From positions 1 through 64,000 of the forward strand of contig JAQBXY010000008.1 of the NCBI GenBank assembly GCA_027623325.1: a stretch of DNA of 64,000 nt, in the 5' to 3' direction. Shown in pieces: positions 1-8,334 of the stretch (position 1 is the stretch's first letter; every line of letters starts with the position of its first letter). Source of the DNA: Gemmatimonadota bacterium. GTDB lineage: Bacteria; Gemmatimonadota; Gemmatimonadetes; Longimicrobiales; Gaopeijiaceae. The notes under the pieces were generated by a model. The model searched no databases. It was not told the origin of the DNA and saw nothing but the letters and a program-made list of their open reading frames with translations. The translations under genes and the position numbers were made by a program.

Positions 1-37
1 CGTTCTTGGCATCGTGGACTCCTTGCTCTCTTAGAGA

Positions 38-223
38 TCAGGTGTCCACCGAATCGGGGCAACTCCAGTTCAGGAAATACTCGAATTCCGCTGAATAGGG
101 TTGTACCGCGTTCAGGGAGAGGGCGGGTGGCTCTTGAGCAAAGGCCGATATCGTGCCAACGATGGTCGACAGCATCAGCAGCAGTATTGTGCATCCCCTG
201 CTCGCAAATTCTTGTGAGTGCAT
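38..223 (-). CDS. Small secreted peptide, unknown function
   Basis: A 61-residue protein. Residues 1-29 form a clear signal peptide: short charged start, hydrophobic core, likely cleavage after AFA before QEPP. The mature part would be only about 32 residues and contains one Cys. The start is supported by a GGAGG ribosome binding site nine bases upstream. I do not recognise the family. It may be a real short exported peptide or the surviving N-terminus of a longer secreted protein, because the last residues read like the start of a beta-rich domain and the sequence beyond the stop shows nothing recognisable before the window edge. The 238 bases between it and the next remnant are comparatively AT-rich and probably hold its promoter, but no clear -35/-10 pair was found. 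Confidence 0.5.
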   Translation of the reverse strand: MHSQEFASRGCTILLLMLSTIVGTISAFAQEPPALSLNAVQPYSAEFEYFLNWSCPDSVDT

Positions 224-461
224 AATGTTTGACCTCCAGAAGAGCAGAGAAATGAGAAAGAGCGAAAGGGGTCACTCTTTGATTATTGACTCCTAACAAT
301 GCCGCTACTCGTAGAATAGCGCAGTCCAAAATATTCCCCCAACTCCTTACGCGAGTATAGACTGCGAACCAGAGTTCAAACTCCTCTCGCTGCGGCAGAC
401 CCGCGGCCGGCAACAACGGCAACGCTGGCTTCAAAAATCATAGACCTGACCCCAGACCTGC

Positions 462-776
462 GTGGCGGTGGGTACGGATAGTGAAGTTCCAGTGGGGGCG
501 GGTTCGGAAGGCCGGCTGGGTGAGGCGACATGGCCTTCGGCGGGTTTCGGGAATCACGGAGTCACTCAGTACCCCGCCCGGTGGACGATCCGGATCCCTT
601 CAGTGGGACTGGAACTCGACGTCCGCCCACTCCTCGCAGACCAGGAGCTACGAGTGGCGTTCCGCTACTAGGAGGGGGCGGTGAGTGTGAATGGCACCGG
701 TCCGAACGGCCCATTTTCCGGGCTGGGATATGTGGAACTGACCGGGTATGGCGCGTCCGGGCAGGGTTGGCGCTGA
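462..776 (+). pseudogene. C-terminal remnant of a CrtC/AttH-like (lipocalin-type) hydratase
   Basis: Read through an in-frame TAG at 669-671, the frame gives the typical end of the secreted hydrolase / carotenoid 1,2-hydratase-like family: a W-x-IxIPS stretch, then a DQEL motif, then Y-stop-EGAV where the family has YWEGAV, then GYVELTGYG just before the final stop. The change fits a single TGG (Trp) to TAG mutation. Nothing resembling the N-terminal domain is present upstream, so only about the last 100 residues survive. The family assignment is from recalled motifs. Recoding of the TAG is unlikely because the rest of the gene is missing. Confidence 0.6.
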
Positions 777-798
777 CGCCATACTTGCCGCCTCACCC

Positions 799-981
799 CC
801 GGATCACACGTTCAAGGAGGGGCCGGAGGACGAAGGCTACCGGAAGTCGATGACAGGCTCAGTGTCCCTGAGGCCCAACGAACACCTGGTGGTGCAAGGC
901 ACCTATCAGCGGAATCGACTGACCTTGGGCGGGCAACCGATCGACGCGAATCTCATCCAAGGCCGGCTCAGCTACGGATTC
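799..981 (+). pseudogene. Outer membrane beta-barrel fragment
   Basis: About 61 residues resemble the late part of an outer membrane barrel protein. They contain a GPEDEGYRKS turn, a strand with SLRPNEHLVV, a second strand with GTYQRN, and a GRLSYGF strand, after which the similarity stops. The pattern is like the C-terminal barrel of DUF5916-type proteins, where the next segment would be an RLF...QYN strand. No start codon region or upstream domain is present, and the reading frame continues into sequence without character. It sits directly after the CrtC-like remnant and next to the convergent end of the RND pump gene, so the whole 462-1068 stretch appears to be decayed sequence. Confidence 0.5.
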
Positions 982-1068
982 CGATCGCCGCTTGACCGGA
1001 CTCCCCGGAGGCGAACGCAGCGTGCTAGATCAGGGAATCACGACAAAAGTGACGCGTCTCTTGCAGTT

Positions 1069-4000
1069 CTAGTCCGCTCCCACGGCCACCGGTCCCTCGC
1101 TCGGCAGGCCCCCAGCCGGCTCAGCATTCCCCGCCCAAGCCTTCAGATCCTCCAGGATCATGTACAGACTGGGCACGACCAGCAGCGCAATGACGGTCAC
1201 GAACAACGCGCCAAAGCCCAAGCTGATCGCCATGGGCACCAAGAAGCGCGCAGCCGACGACTGCTCCAGGATCATGGGCGCCAAACCAAAGAACGTGGTG
1301 AGCGACGTCAGTAGGATCGGGCGCAGACGCCTCGCACTCCCCGCGACCACAGCCGCGAAGAGCTCCATTCCCTCCTCCCGGAAGCGGTTTACAGAGTCCA
1401 CGAGCACCAGCGAGTCGTTCACCACGATCCCCGACAGTGCAATGATGCCGAAGCCGCTCACCATGCTCAGCTCGTACCCCATAATGAGGTGTCCGAGCAC
1501 CGCGCCCACGATTCCGAACGGCACGGTGGCCATAACAACAAAGGGCTGTAGATAGCTGCCGAACGGGATGGCGATCATGGAGAACATGAGCAGCAAGGCC
1601 ACGAGATACATGGGGCCCAACGAGCTGAGACTCTCGTTCAACTCCTGTTGCTGTCCGGAGAATCGCATCTCTAGGCCGGGGAACTGCTCCCGGAGTTCTG
1701 GGAAGACGCGCTGCGATAGGGACGCGATCACGGGCCGGGACGACGACGCCCCGGGCGCGAGCTCACCGGCCACGGTTACGGTGCGCCGGCCCTCTTCCCG
1801 CGTGATCTCCGTGGGCGACCGACCGCGCGTCACATCAGCTACATAGGCCAGCGGCACGGTGCCACCCTGCGGTAGCCCGACCAGAAGTTGCTCCAGATCG
1901 TTTTCACTCGAGCGCTGCTCCTCAGGAAGGCGGACCATGACCTTGATCTCGTTACGGCCGCGCTGCTCCCGGAGCGCCTCTGCCCCGAAGAACGATGACC
2001 GGATGGCACGCGCCACGTCCGAGCTGGTCAGGCCCCAAGCACGCGCCTCGTCACGCAGCCGGAAGTCGAGCTGCGGTTTCCCATCGGTGTAGCTGTTGTC
2101 GACGTTCACCAATGACGGGAACTCGCGGAGGCTACTCGCGAGCACCTGTGAGGCCTCGGCGAGTTGCTCATTGTCCGAGTGACTCAGTTGTACGCTGACC
2201 GCGGAGCCGGCGCTCGGCCCCTGCGTGGACGTACCGCTGATCTTCACCACCTCGACCCCCGGGAGCGGTGGCAGCGCCCCCCTCCACCATGATTCGAAAT
2301 CCACAGCGTCGAAGTCGCGCTCCCCTGAAGGAATGAGCGCGACCTCCACCGAGACCAGGTGGCTACCCTGACTCTGGGCACTCTGCCCGCCGGAAGCCGA
2401 GCCGAGTCGTGTCATGACACCCCGGATGACTTCCGAGCCTCCCGCCTGTTCGACGGCGGCTTCCAGCCCGCGCTCCAGCTCGGCTTGGACCGCGCGCGTG
2501 TTCGCGATGTTCGTGCCGTAAGGCAGCCGGGCACTGGCCGACACGACGTCGCCAGGGATGGGTGGGAAGAAGTTGAATGGCACGTAACCTGCACCCACGG
2601 TGCCGACCGTCAGGATCAGGAAGGCCGTAGCCACGGCTAGGGTGACGTACCGTGCATTCACCGCTCGCTTCAGCGCGGGGATGTAGCGGTGCTCGGTGAA
2701 GTCTGCGAGCCAACCGCTGACCCGCGCCTGGACCCGATCAATCGGTCCGAACAGGCGATCGAAGCGACCGCTCTTCCCTTCCTTACGGTGCGCGAGGTGG
2801 GCCGGGAGTATGAAGAACGACTCGATCAACGAGAAGAAGAGCACTGCGATGACGACGAGCGGGATGAGCCGGAAGATCTTCCCGGTCACGCCCGGCACAA
2901 AAAGCAGCGGCGCGAAAGCGATCATCGTCGTGAGTACGGAGAAGGTCACGGGCACGACCATCTCTCGAGCCCCTCGAATGGACGCTGTCATGGGGTCCAT
3001 ACCCTTGGATCGATACGCGTGCACGTTCTCGCCCACGACGATGGCGTCGTCCACGACGAGCCCGAGCGTCACGATGAGCGCGAACAGCGTGATGACGTTG
3101 ATCGACAAATCCGCGGGGACCATGCCCAGGAACGCACCGAGGAACGAGATCGGGATGCCGAGCGCGACCCAAGCGGCGAGTCCATGGTTCAGGAAGAGCC
3201 CCAGCAGCACCAGGACGAGGACCAAGCCGAGGGCGGCGTTCCGAAAGAGGAGATCGATTCGTGCTCGGAGCGTCTCCGAGTCGTCGTTCCAAGTCGATAC
3301 CGAAATCTGCTCCGGGACCCTGACCGCGAGCTCCTCTGCGTAGGCGTTCACTGTATTGGCGATCGCGGTCGGCGTCTGATTGCCGACGCGCGACACGATC
3401 AGCTGGACCGCAGGTTGGCCGTTGTAGAATAATGACTGATCCGTGTCCTGGAAGCCGTCGTGGACAACGGCGATGTCACCGACGCGAAGGTCGGCGCCGT
3501 TGGGTTCGGCGCGAACCACGATGTCCTCGAAGCCTTCGGACCGCTTGCGACGATCCGCCACGCGCACGAGGACTTCGCCACCAGCGGTTTCGATCTCACC
3601 CCCCGGCAGATCGACGGATGCCTGCCGGATCTGCTGCGCGATCTCCTCGAGCGTGAGGTCGTACGCCTCGAGTTGCTCACGCCGTACCTCGATGCTGAAT
3701 TCGAGCGGGCGCACACCCGACACGTCGACCTGCGTGATTCCACCCAGGCCGAGTAGCTCGGTGCGAGCGGACTCGGCGAGCGGCTGCAGTGTCTCGAGGT
3801 CTTGATCACCCGAAAGGATGAGGGAGATCACGGGCTGCCGGCGTCCGGCCGCCGCAATCGTGGGTCGCTCCGCTTCGCCAGGGAACGAGGTGATCCGGTC
3901 CACGGCGTTGGTGACGTCCGCTAGGACGCGATCTGTGTCAGCGCCGAGCAGGAGTTCCACCGAAACAGAGCCCGAACCTTCACGCGCAACGGACGTCACA

Positions 4001-4263
4001 CGCTTCACGCCCTCGACGCCGATTACCGCTTCTTCGACCGCGAGGATGATGCCCTGCTCAACCTCCACCGGGCTCGCGCCCGGGTAAGGTACGGACACGC
4101 TGATCAAGTCGAGGTCGAACGCGGGGAACACTTCCTGCTTCAACCCGAGCGTGGAGAGCAACCCACCGAGCAGAATCACGAACATCAGCAAGTTTGCAGC
4201 TACTGGGTTCCGCGCCATCCATCGAATGGGCCCCGGGCGGTCCTCCGACTGCGGGGTCGTCAT
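1069..4263 (-). CDS. RND efflux pump inner membrane subunit (AcrB/HAE1-like)
   Basis: 1064 residues, full length for a proton-driven RND transporter, which pumps drugs, solvents or metabolites out through a TolC channel. The N-terminus shows the cytoplasmic WMARNPVAANLL segment and first membrane helix. Two large periplasmic loops separate two six-helix bundles. The middle of the first bundle carries GLVVDDAIVVGEN, with the paired aspartates of the TM4 proton relay, and the second bundle ends with a GFGALF...VVPSLY stretch. It belongs to the broad COG0841 group; the substrate cannot be told from sequence. Its ATG overlaps the stop of the upstream adaptor gene by four bases (ATGA at 4260-4263), so translation is probably coupled. 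The gene ends next to decayed sequence. Confidence 0.95.
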   Translation of the reverse strand: MTTPQSEDRPGPIRWMARNPVAANLLMFVILLGGLLSTLGLKQEVFPAFDLDLISVSVPYPGASPVEVEQGIILAVEEAVIGVEGVKRVTSVAREGSGSVSVELLLGADTDRVLADVTNAVDRITSFPGEAERPTIAAAGRRQPVISLILSGDQDLETLQPLAESARTELLGLGGITQVDVSGVRPLEFSIEVRREQLEAYDLTLEEIAQQIRQASVDLPGGEIETAGGEVLVRVADRRKRSEGFEDIVVRAEPNGADLRVGDIAVVHDGFQDTDQSLFYNGQPAVQLIVSRVGNQTPTAIANTVNAYAEELAVRVPEQISVSTWNDDSETLRARIDLLFRNAALGLVLVLVLLGLFLNHGLAAWVALGIPISFLGAFLGMVPADLSINVITLFALIVTLGLVVDDAIVVGENVHAYRSKGMDPMTASIRGAREMVVPVTFSVLTTMIAFAPLLFVPGVTGKIFRLIPLVVIAVLFFSLIESFFILPAHLAHRKEGKSGRFDRLFGPIDRVQARVSGWLADFTEHRYIPALKRAVNARYVTLAVATAFLILTVGTVGAGYVPFNFFPPIPGDVVSASARLPYGTNIANTRAVQAELERGLEAAVEQAGGSEVIRGVMTRLGSASGGQSAQSQGSHLVSVEVALIPSGERDFDAVDFESWWRGALPPLPGVEVVKISGTSTQGPSAGSAVSVQLSHSDNEQLAEASQVLASSLREFPSLVNVDNSYTDGKPQLDFRLRDEARAWGLTSSDVARAIRSSFFGAEALREQRGRNEIKVMVRLPEEQRSSENDLEQLLVGLPQGGTVPLAYVADVTRGRSPTEITREEGRRTVTVAGELAPGASSSRPVIASLSQRVFPELREQFPGLEMRFSGQQQELNESLSSLGPMYLVALLLMFSMIAIPFGSYLQPFVVMATVPFGIVGAVLGHLIMGYELSMVSGFGIIALSGIVVNDSLVLVDSVNRFREEGMELFAAVVAGSARRLRPILLTSLTTFFGLAPMILEQSSAARFLVPMAISLGFGALFVTVIALLVVPSLYMILEDLKAWAGNAEPAGGLPSEGPVAVGAD

Positions 4264-5411
4264 TGGCTGTCTCCGGCTACCCGAACTCGTGAGCCCTCCA
4301 CGGGAGAACTCAATGGACTGGTGACCAGTTCGTCACCGTCCACTAACCCCGCGCGCACGAAGAGTGCGTCATCGTCCGCCCACACGGCTTCGAGCGTGCG
4401 CTTCTCCAGCACTTGTCCGGAGGCGACCACCCAGACCGTGTTTCCGTCGTATACCGCGGCGCGAGGGACACGCACTACCGACTCGAGCACTCGGCCCTGG
4501 ATCTCTCCCTCCACAGCCGAGCCCGGGAGCAGAGGCAACCCTTTGCTCTTGGCCAGTGGATCATCCACCGTCACGACGATCTCGGCGCGGCGGGTTTGAG
4601 GGTCCAGCCGATCGACCAGGCCAACGACGTGGCCGGTCCGCTGGACCTGCTCTCCTGTCCTGAGACGCTGGCGGATGGCCACGAGGCTTCCGCGTTGCTC
4701 GCCGTCCGGTAGCTCGATGAGCGCCAGGTCCTCCACCCGAACCGAGAGTGTCACCCGCAGTTGATCGGTGCCGACGAGGCGCGCGATCGTCGTCTGCGGG
4801 CCCACCACCTGACCCACGTCGACGGACTCTTCCACGACGGACGCGTTGAAGGGCGCCCGAATCACGGTCCGCTCGAGGTCCAGTTCGGCGCGCGCCAGAG
4901 TGCTGCGACTCGACGTCAGGTTCATCTCGGCGGCAGCGCGTTGACCCTCACGCATCACGAGAGGCGAAGGTTCCCCGCCCGTCCCGAGAATGCTCCACTC
5001 TTCGCGGGCGTTTTGCTGCCGGGCAGCCTCCAGCTCGACCTCGAGTTCGGCGCTCCGGACCTGTCCCCGCTGCTGTTCTACTGCGAGTTCGTAGTTACGC
5101 GGGTCGATCTGAACGAGGACGTCACCAGCCTTGATGACACCACCCGGAACGAGCGCGGGCGACATTGATACGATGCGCCCGGACACCTCCGGAATGAGCG
5201 TGATCTCACGCGCAGGCGAGGCGATGCCGCTCACTACGACGGCTGCGCGCACGGACTCGCTCACTGTGATGACCGTCACGACGTTGGGAAGTGCCCGCTC
5301 CGGCACGACGGCTTCCGTCTCGGGCGCCATGATGACGAGGACGACCGCGGACGCGAGTGCCCCGAACACGATGAGGAGCGGGAGGCCGATAGCACGGCGT
5401 TTCGAACTCAT
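4260..5411 (-). CDS. RND efflux membrane fusion protein (periplasmic adaptor)
   Basis: 383 residues. The start chosen is the ATG at 5411, which overlaps the TolC stop (ATGA at 5408-5411) and begins MSSKRRAIG followed by one membrane anchor helix. A longer in-frame start at 5483 would add 24 residues without a signal-like character. After the anchor come a barrel-sandwich (lipoyl-like) half with EVSGRIVS, a helical hairpin with Gln- and Glu-rich heptads, the second lipoyl half with RAPFNASV, a beta-barrel domain and a membrane-proximal domain. This order is that of HlyD/AcrA-type adaptors, which link the inner membrane pump to the TolC channel. It is the middle gene of a three-gene coupled operon. 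Confidence 0.93.
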   Translation of the reverse strand: MSSKRRAIGLPLLIVFGALASAVVLVIMAPETEAVVPERALPNVVTVITVSESVRAAVVVSGIASPAREITLIPEVSGRIVSMSPALVPGGVIKAGDVLVQIDPRNYELAVEQQRGQVRSAELEVELEAARQQNAREEWSILGTGGEPSPLVMREGQRAAAEMNLTSSRSTLARAELDLERTVIRAPFNASVVEESVDVGQVVGPQTTIARLVGTDQLRVTLSVRVEDLALIELPDGEQRGSLVAIRQRLRTGEQVQRTGHVVGLVDRLDPQTRRAEIVVTVDDPLAKSKGLPLLPGSAVEGEIQGRVLESVVRVPRAAVYDGNTVWVVASGQVLEKRTLEAVWADDDALFVRAGLVDGDELVTSPLSSPVEGSRVRVAGDSQ

Positions 5412-6820
5412 GACGACTCCAGGAGGCGGCGGCGTAATCCCTGAGTCCAAGGACCGCCGATGGCTTGTTTGAGCTGGATCCAAGAAGCCAGCACGGTACG
5501 TTGTGTGCGAATCACGCCTAGCTCGGCCTGCTGCATCCCGTTCATCGCATTCAACACATCGAGAACGGTGGCGAGGCCGGCCAGGTAGCGACGGCGAGAT
5601 TCTTCGAAGGCGCGTTCGGACGCATCCAGCTGATCACGAAGTGCGGCCAGCTGAGCTTGCTGCCCCTCCTGCTGGACACGAGCCGAAACGACTTCAGCGA
5701 GTGCGTTGAGGCGGAGTTGCTCCATTGAGGAGCGATTGGCCCGGGCGTCCATAGACGCTTCCCGGACACGGGCGGATCGGTCGAACCCGTCCCACACCGG
5801 AAGTGACACGGTCATGGACGCACCCCACGTCGACTGCGTGGTCGTTCCCAGGCTCCGGAAGAACTGTGAGCCGGTGCTCGCGGACAGACTCACCGTGGGC
5901 AGCACGCTCCACTTGGCCGCGGAAACGCGAGCCTCTGCAGCCTGGAACCGGTCCGCGGCTCCCCGCAGCTCAGGCCGCGCGAGCGGATCGATGGTGCCGG
6001 GTTGCCCCGTGGCTTCACCAACCCCGGGCAGTTCGACATCCACCGCCACGGTCTCGCCCGAGGGATCTCTCCCCAGGAGCGACTCGAGCCGCGACTGAGC
6101 CAGGCGAAGATCGATCTGGGCCGCGGGCAGCGTCGCACGTGTCGTCGCAAGTTGCTGACGCTGCTGAAGCACCTCGAGTGCAGTAGCCTCCCCGCGCTCG
6201 TAGCGAAGCTGCGCGACCTCCGCGAGCTGACCGCCCACTTCGAGCTGGCGCGTGATGACCGCGATCTGCGCCGTGGCAGAGACGACGTCGTAGTAGGTCT
6301 GGGCCACCTGCCCGACCAGGCCGAGCGCCACACCATCCTCATCGCCTCGCCGGGCCATGGCTTCCAAGCGCGTCGCCTTCAGCGTCCGGTACTCCGAACC
6401 CCACGAACTCAGTCGATAACTCGCGCGTGCCGTAGCGGAACCCGTATAGAAAAGTGAAGGCGCCGGTGTGTTGCCGCCCCCTCCCCGTGGGATCCCACCG
6501 AATTGGAACCCAAGTCCATCGAGCGGTCCCGTGCTGCCTTGGGCATCGAGCGAAAGTGAGGGCATGAGCGCGGCACGCGAACGATCCGCCGAGGCCTCGG
6601 CTTGGAGCATCCTGGCCACTGCGGCTTCAAGGTCACCATTGGCTTCCATAGCACCACGTAGAAGGCCGGTCAGCGTCTCGTCTCCCAACTCGTCCCACCA
6701 GGGTGTCATGGCGACGCCGGTGGCTACCTGCGCCGAGGCCCATGAGGGTGTGACGACGAGGACGAGCAGAAGCGCGCCGAGTCCGAGAACCCGTCGTGTT
6801 GTGTCCTTTGAATGCGGCAT
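5408..6820 (-). CDS. TolC-family outer membrane channel
   Basis: 470 residues from the ATG at 6820. That start gives MPHSKDTTRRVLG and a hydrophobic signal sequence ending near ASAQ; the frame stays open further upstream but the extra residues do not look like protein. The body shows two repeated outer membrane efflux (OEP) halves rich in long amphipathic helices, with the repeat starts near ARMLQAEASADRSRAAL and RAADRFQAAEARV, which is typical of TolC trimers. It is the first gene of the operon TolC - adaptor - pump, with ATGA overlaps at both junctions, so one promoter upstream of 6820 probably drives all three. No regulator gene lies beside it. Confidence 0.93.
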   Translation of the reverse strand: MPHSKDTTRRVLGLGALLLVLVVTPSWASAQVATGVAMTPWWDELGDETLTGLLRGAMEANGDLEAAVARMLQAEASADRSRAALMPSLSLDAQGSTGPLDGLGFQFGGIPRGGGGNTPAPSLFYTGSATARASYRLSSWGSEYRTLKATRLEAMARRGDEDGVALGLVGQVAQTYYDVVSATAQIAVITRQLEVGGQLAEVAQLRYERGEATALEVLQQRQQLATTRATLPAAQIDLRLAQSRLESLLGRDPSGETVAVDVELPGVGEATGQPGTIDPLARPELRGAADRFQAAEARVSAAKWSVLPTVSLSASTGSQFFRSLGTTTQSTWGASMTVSLPVWDGFDRSARVREASMDARANRSSMEQLRLNALAEVVSARVQQEGQQAQLAALRDQLDASERAFEESRRRYLAGLATVLDVLNAMNGMQQAELGVIRTQRTVLASWIQLKQAIGGPWTQGLRRRLLESS

Positions 6821-6984
6821 GGCGGTGAGTGATCGGGGGCAGAACTCTGCCCGTGACTCTGTATAGGTATTTCCTGGACAAGAATTGTACAACACGATCG
6901 ACACCGGAGCCACCCCGGGACGGCGGCGGCTTGCACGATCCTGAAGCCAAGACATCTTTGCCCATGAAGTTAGCGATATAACGG

Positions 6985-7236
6985 CTAGACCCACTGCCGA
7001 TTCGCACTAGCATCCGGAAACCCGCGACGACCGCGCCCTGACGGGGCGAGGTAGCCCCGTAGCTCGGCGAAATCAGGGAAGGGCTCCTCATAACTCCACG
7101 CGGCCATGCGGGGTGGGCGAGGGAAATCCCAAACGGACTCCTGCCCCGGACCTGGAGTCTCGGCGAAAGGCGGCCGCTCCGAGCCGTTCCAGCGCCAGGC
7201 GCCACGCCCCCGCCTGGCCCACTCAGGTAAGTGCAC
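6985..7236 (-). pseudogene. DUF427 protein remnant with internal deletion
   Basis: The minus-strand frame starts like a DUF427 protein: a GAWRWNGSERPPF stretch and then PGPGQESVWDFPRPPR. It then jumps straight to the family's C-terminal motif AAWSYEEPFPDF followed by LRGYLA. The central part of the domain between the PRPPR and AAWSYEEP motifs is absent. After YLA the expected FYPGRV reading appears to continue in another frame. This is best explained by an internal deletion and a later frameshift. The family assignment rests on recalled motifs. It lies between the divergent TolC and PEP-CTERM genes, where no other gene was seen. Confidence 0.55.
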
Positions 7237-7343
7237 GCTGCGGCTTCCTCCTTAGGGCGCGTCCTGGTGTTCGTCGTCGGTGTAGAGCTGGTTCTCGTGA
7301 TGCAGGGCTGAGCCCACGAAACGCACGAAGTGGAGACGTACAC

Positions 7344-7886
7344 ATGAAGGTCCTTCTGAAGGGGGCCGCGGCCGCGATGGCAGTCACACTTCTTGTGGCG
7401 ACCTCGGGCCAGGCACAGTTGACGTCGGGCCAGCCTCCGGTTTGCACCGCTTGGTTGAGTGCGCTCTACACCGATTGTTCCGGAGCATGGGCGGGGAACG
7501 ACGCGAATCAGTTCAACGCGGTGAGGGACGAGATTCTCGCTCAGAACTGGCTTGGGGACCCGATCGCCCTTCTTGGCGGAGCCGAGCTCGACAATGAAGC
7601 AACGACGGGCACGATACAGTTCGGGTCATTGTACACGAACTTCGTCCTCGCTCTGAAGGCCGGTGATTCCTTCAGCCTCTACTACTTTGAGGGCTCGCTC
7701 AGCTCCCTCGACTACAGCACGATCGGCTCGGGCGTGAACGGTACCTCCGTGAATGGGCTTTCGCACTGGAACATCTATGGAGGCAGGACGGTCACCGTCC
7801 CAGAGCCGGGCACGCTCCTCCTCGTGGCCAGTGGCCTGCTCGGCATGGCGCTACTCCGCCGTCGAGAGGAATCGGTCCAGGGCTAA
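7344..7886 (+). CDS. PEP-CTERM sorted extracellular protein
   Basis: 180 residues. A signal peptide occupies residues 1-24 and ends at SGQAQ. The mature domain is not recognised; it is rich in Asn, Gly and Ser and has two Cys close together near its start. The C-terminus is a classic PEP-CTERM sorting tail: VPEPGTLLL, a hydrophobic helix, then a basic cluster LLRRREE. In known systems an exosortase (EpsH/XrtA family) cleaves this tail during export to the surface or matrix. No exosortase gene lies in this window. The ATG at 7344 is chosen because it gives the signal peptide directly. A strong terminator follows 41 bases after the stop, so the gene is monocistronic. Confidence 0.8.
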   Translation: MKVLLKGAAAAMAVTLLVATSGQAQLTSGQPPVCTAWLSALYTDCSGAWAGNDANQFNAVRDEILAQNWLGDPIALLGGAELDNEATTGTIQFGSLYTNFVLALKAGDSFSLYYFEGSLSSLDYSTIGSGVNGTSVNGLSHWNIYGGRTVTVPEPGTLLLVASGLLGMALLRRREESVQG

Positions 7887-7927
7887 CGGGGAGGGACGCT
7901 CCGCAAACGAACCGGCCTTGGCCGGGA

Positions 7928-7957
7928 GGGGCCCTGGCTTCGGCCGGGGCCCTTTTT
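7928..7957 (+). terminator. Rho-independent terminator with UUCG tetraloop
   Basis: A GC-rich stem with arms GGGCCCTGGC and GCCGGGGCCC (one G-U pair) is closed by C(UUCG)G, an exceptionally stable tetraloop, and followed by five T. It lies just downstream of the PEP-CTERM gene on the plus strand. Confidence 0.9.
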
Positions 7958-8334
7958 CTATGGTGGCGTTGTCACCCGCGCTGGTCCGAGGCAGCCGACC
8001 CTCGCATGTTGCTGCCTTCGGCGGCTCGATACGAAGTCGTCCCTTTGCCCAGTGTCTGGTTGGCTTTGAGCCCCTATGTGATTTGGGAATACACCTTTGT
8101 TTGGGTATCTCAACGTTTGGCCTTCTCACTCTACGAGCCTTGGATTTTCCCCCCCATGAGTCTCAGGATGCCGGGGCGGGTCTCCGACGGGGCGTCATGC
8201 ACGAGATCCGGGTGCGATCGATAGCAAACGCGACAACGGTCTCGCACTACATGCCCCGCATCGGCGTCCTCACGAGGGACGGGCTCACCACCCGCTGAAG
8301 CAACGGATCGAGGAGTTGGGTGCCGCGGCTTCCA
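7958..8334. other. Intergenic stretch without a supported gene
   Basis: About 377 bases between the terminator and the end of the phosphate operon. Plus-strand frames show a hydrophobic, aromatic-rich stretch around 8050-8150 and a charged stretch near 8270-8330, but neither has a credible start, a ribosome binding site or a recognisable family. They could be remnants of a lost gene. No clear terminator for the convergent phosphate operon was found here. Confidence 0.4.

Noticed and set aside
2689-3432. Plus-strand frame of 247 codons inside the RND pump
   Set aside because: Highly charged, Arg/Asp/Glu repeats with no motif, opposite the conserved pump gene.
6821-6984. Promoter for the TolC operon (TTGTAC with TACCTA or TATACA)
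   Set aside because: Spacing is right only for a weak -10, and several alternatives are equal; no confident call.
8006-8224. Plus-strand 72-codon frame with aromatic, hydrophobic character
   Set aside because: No ribosome binding site, no family match and no good start; could be a remnant but cannot be supported.
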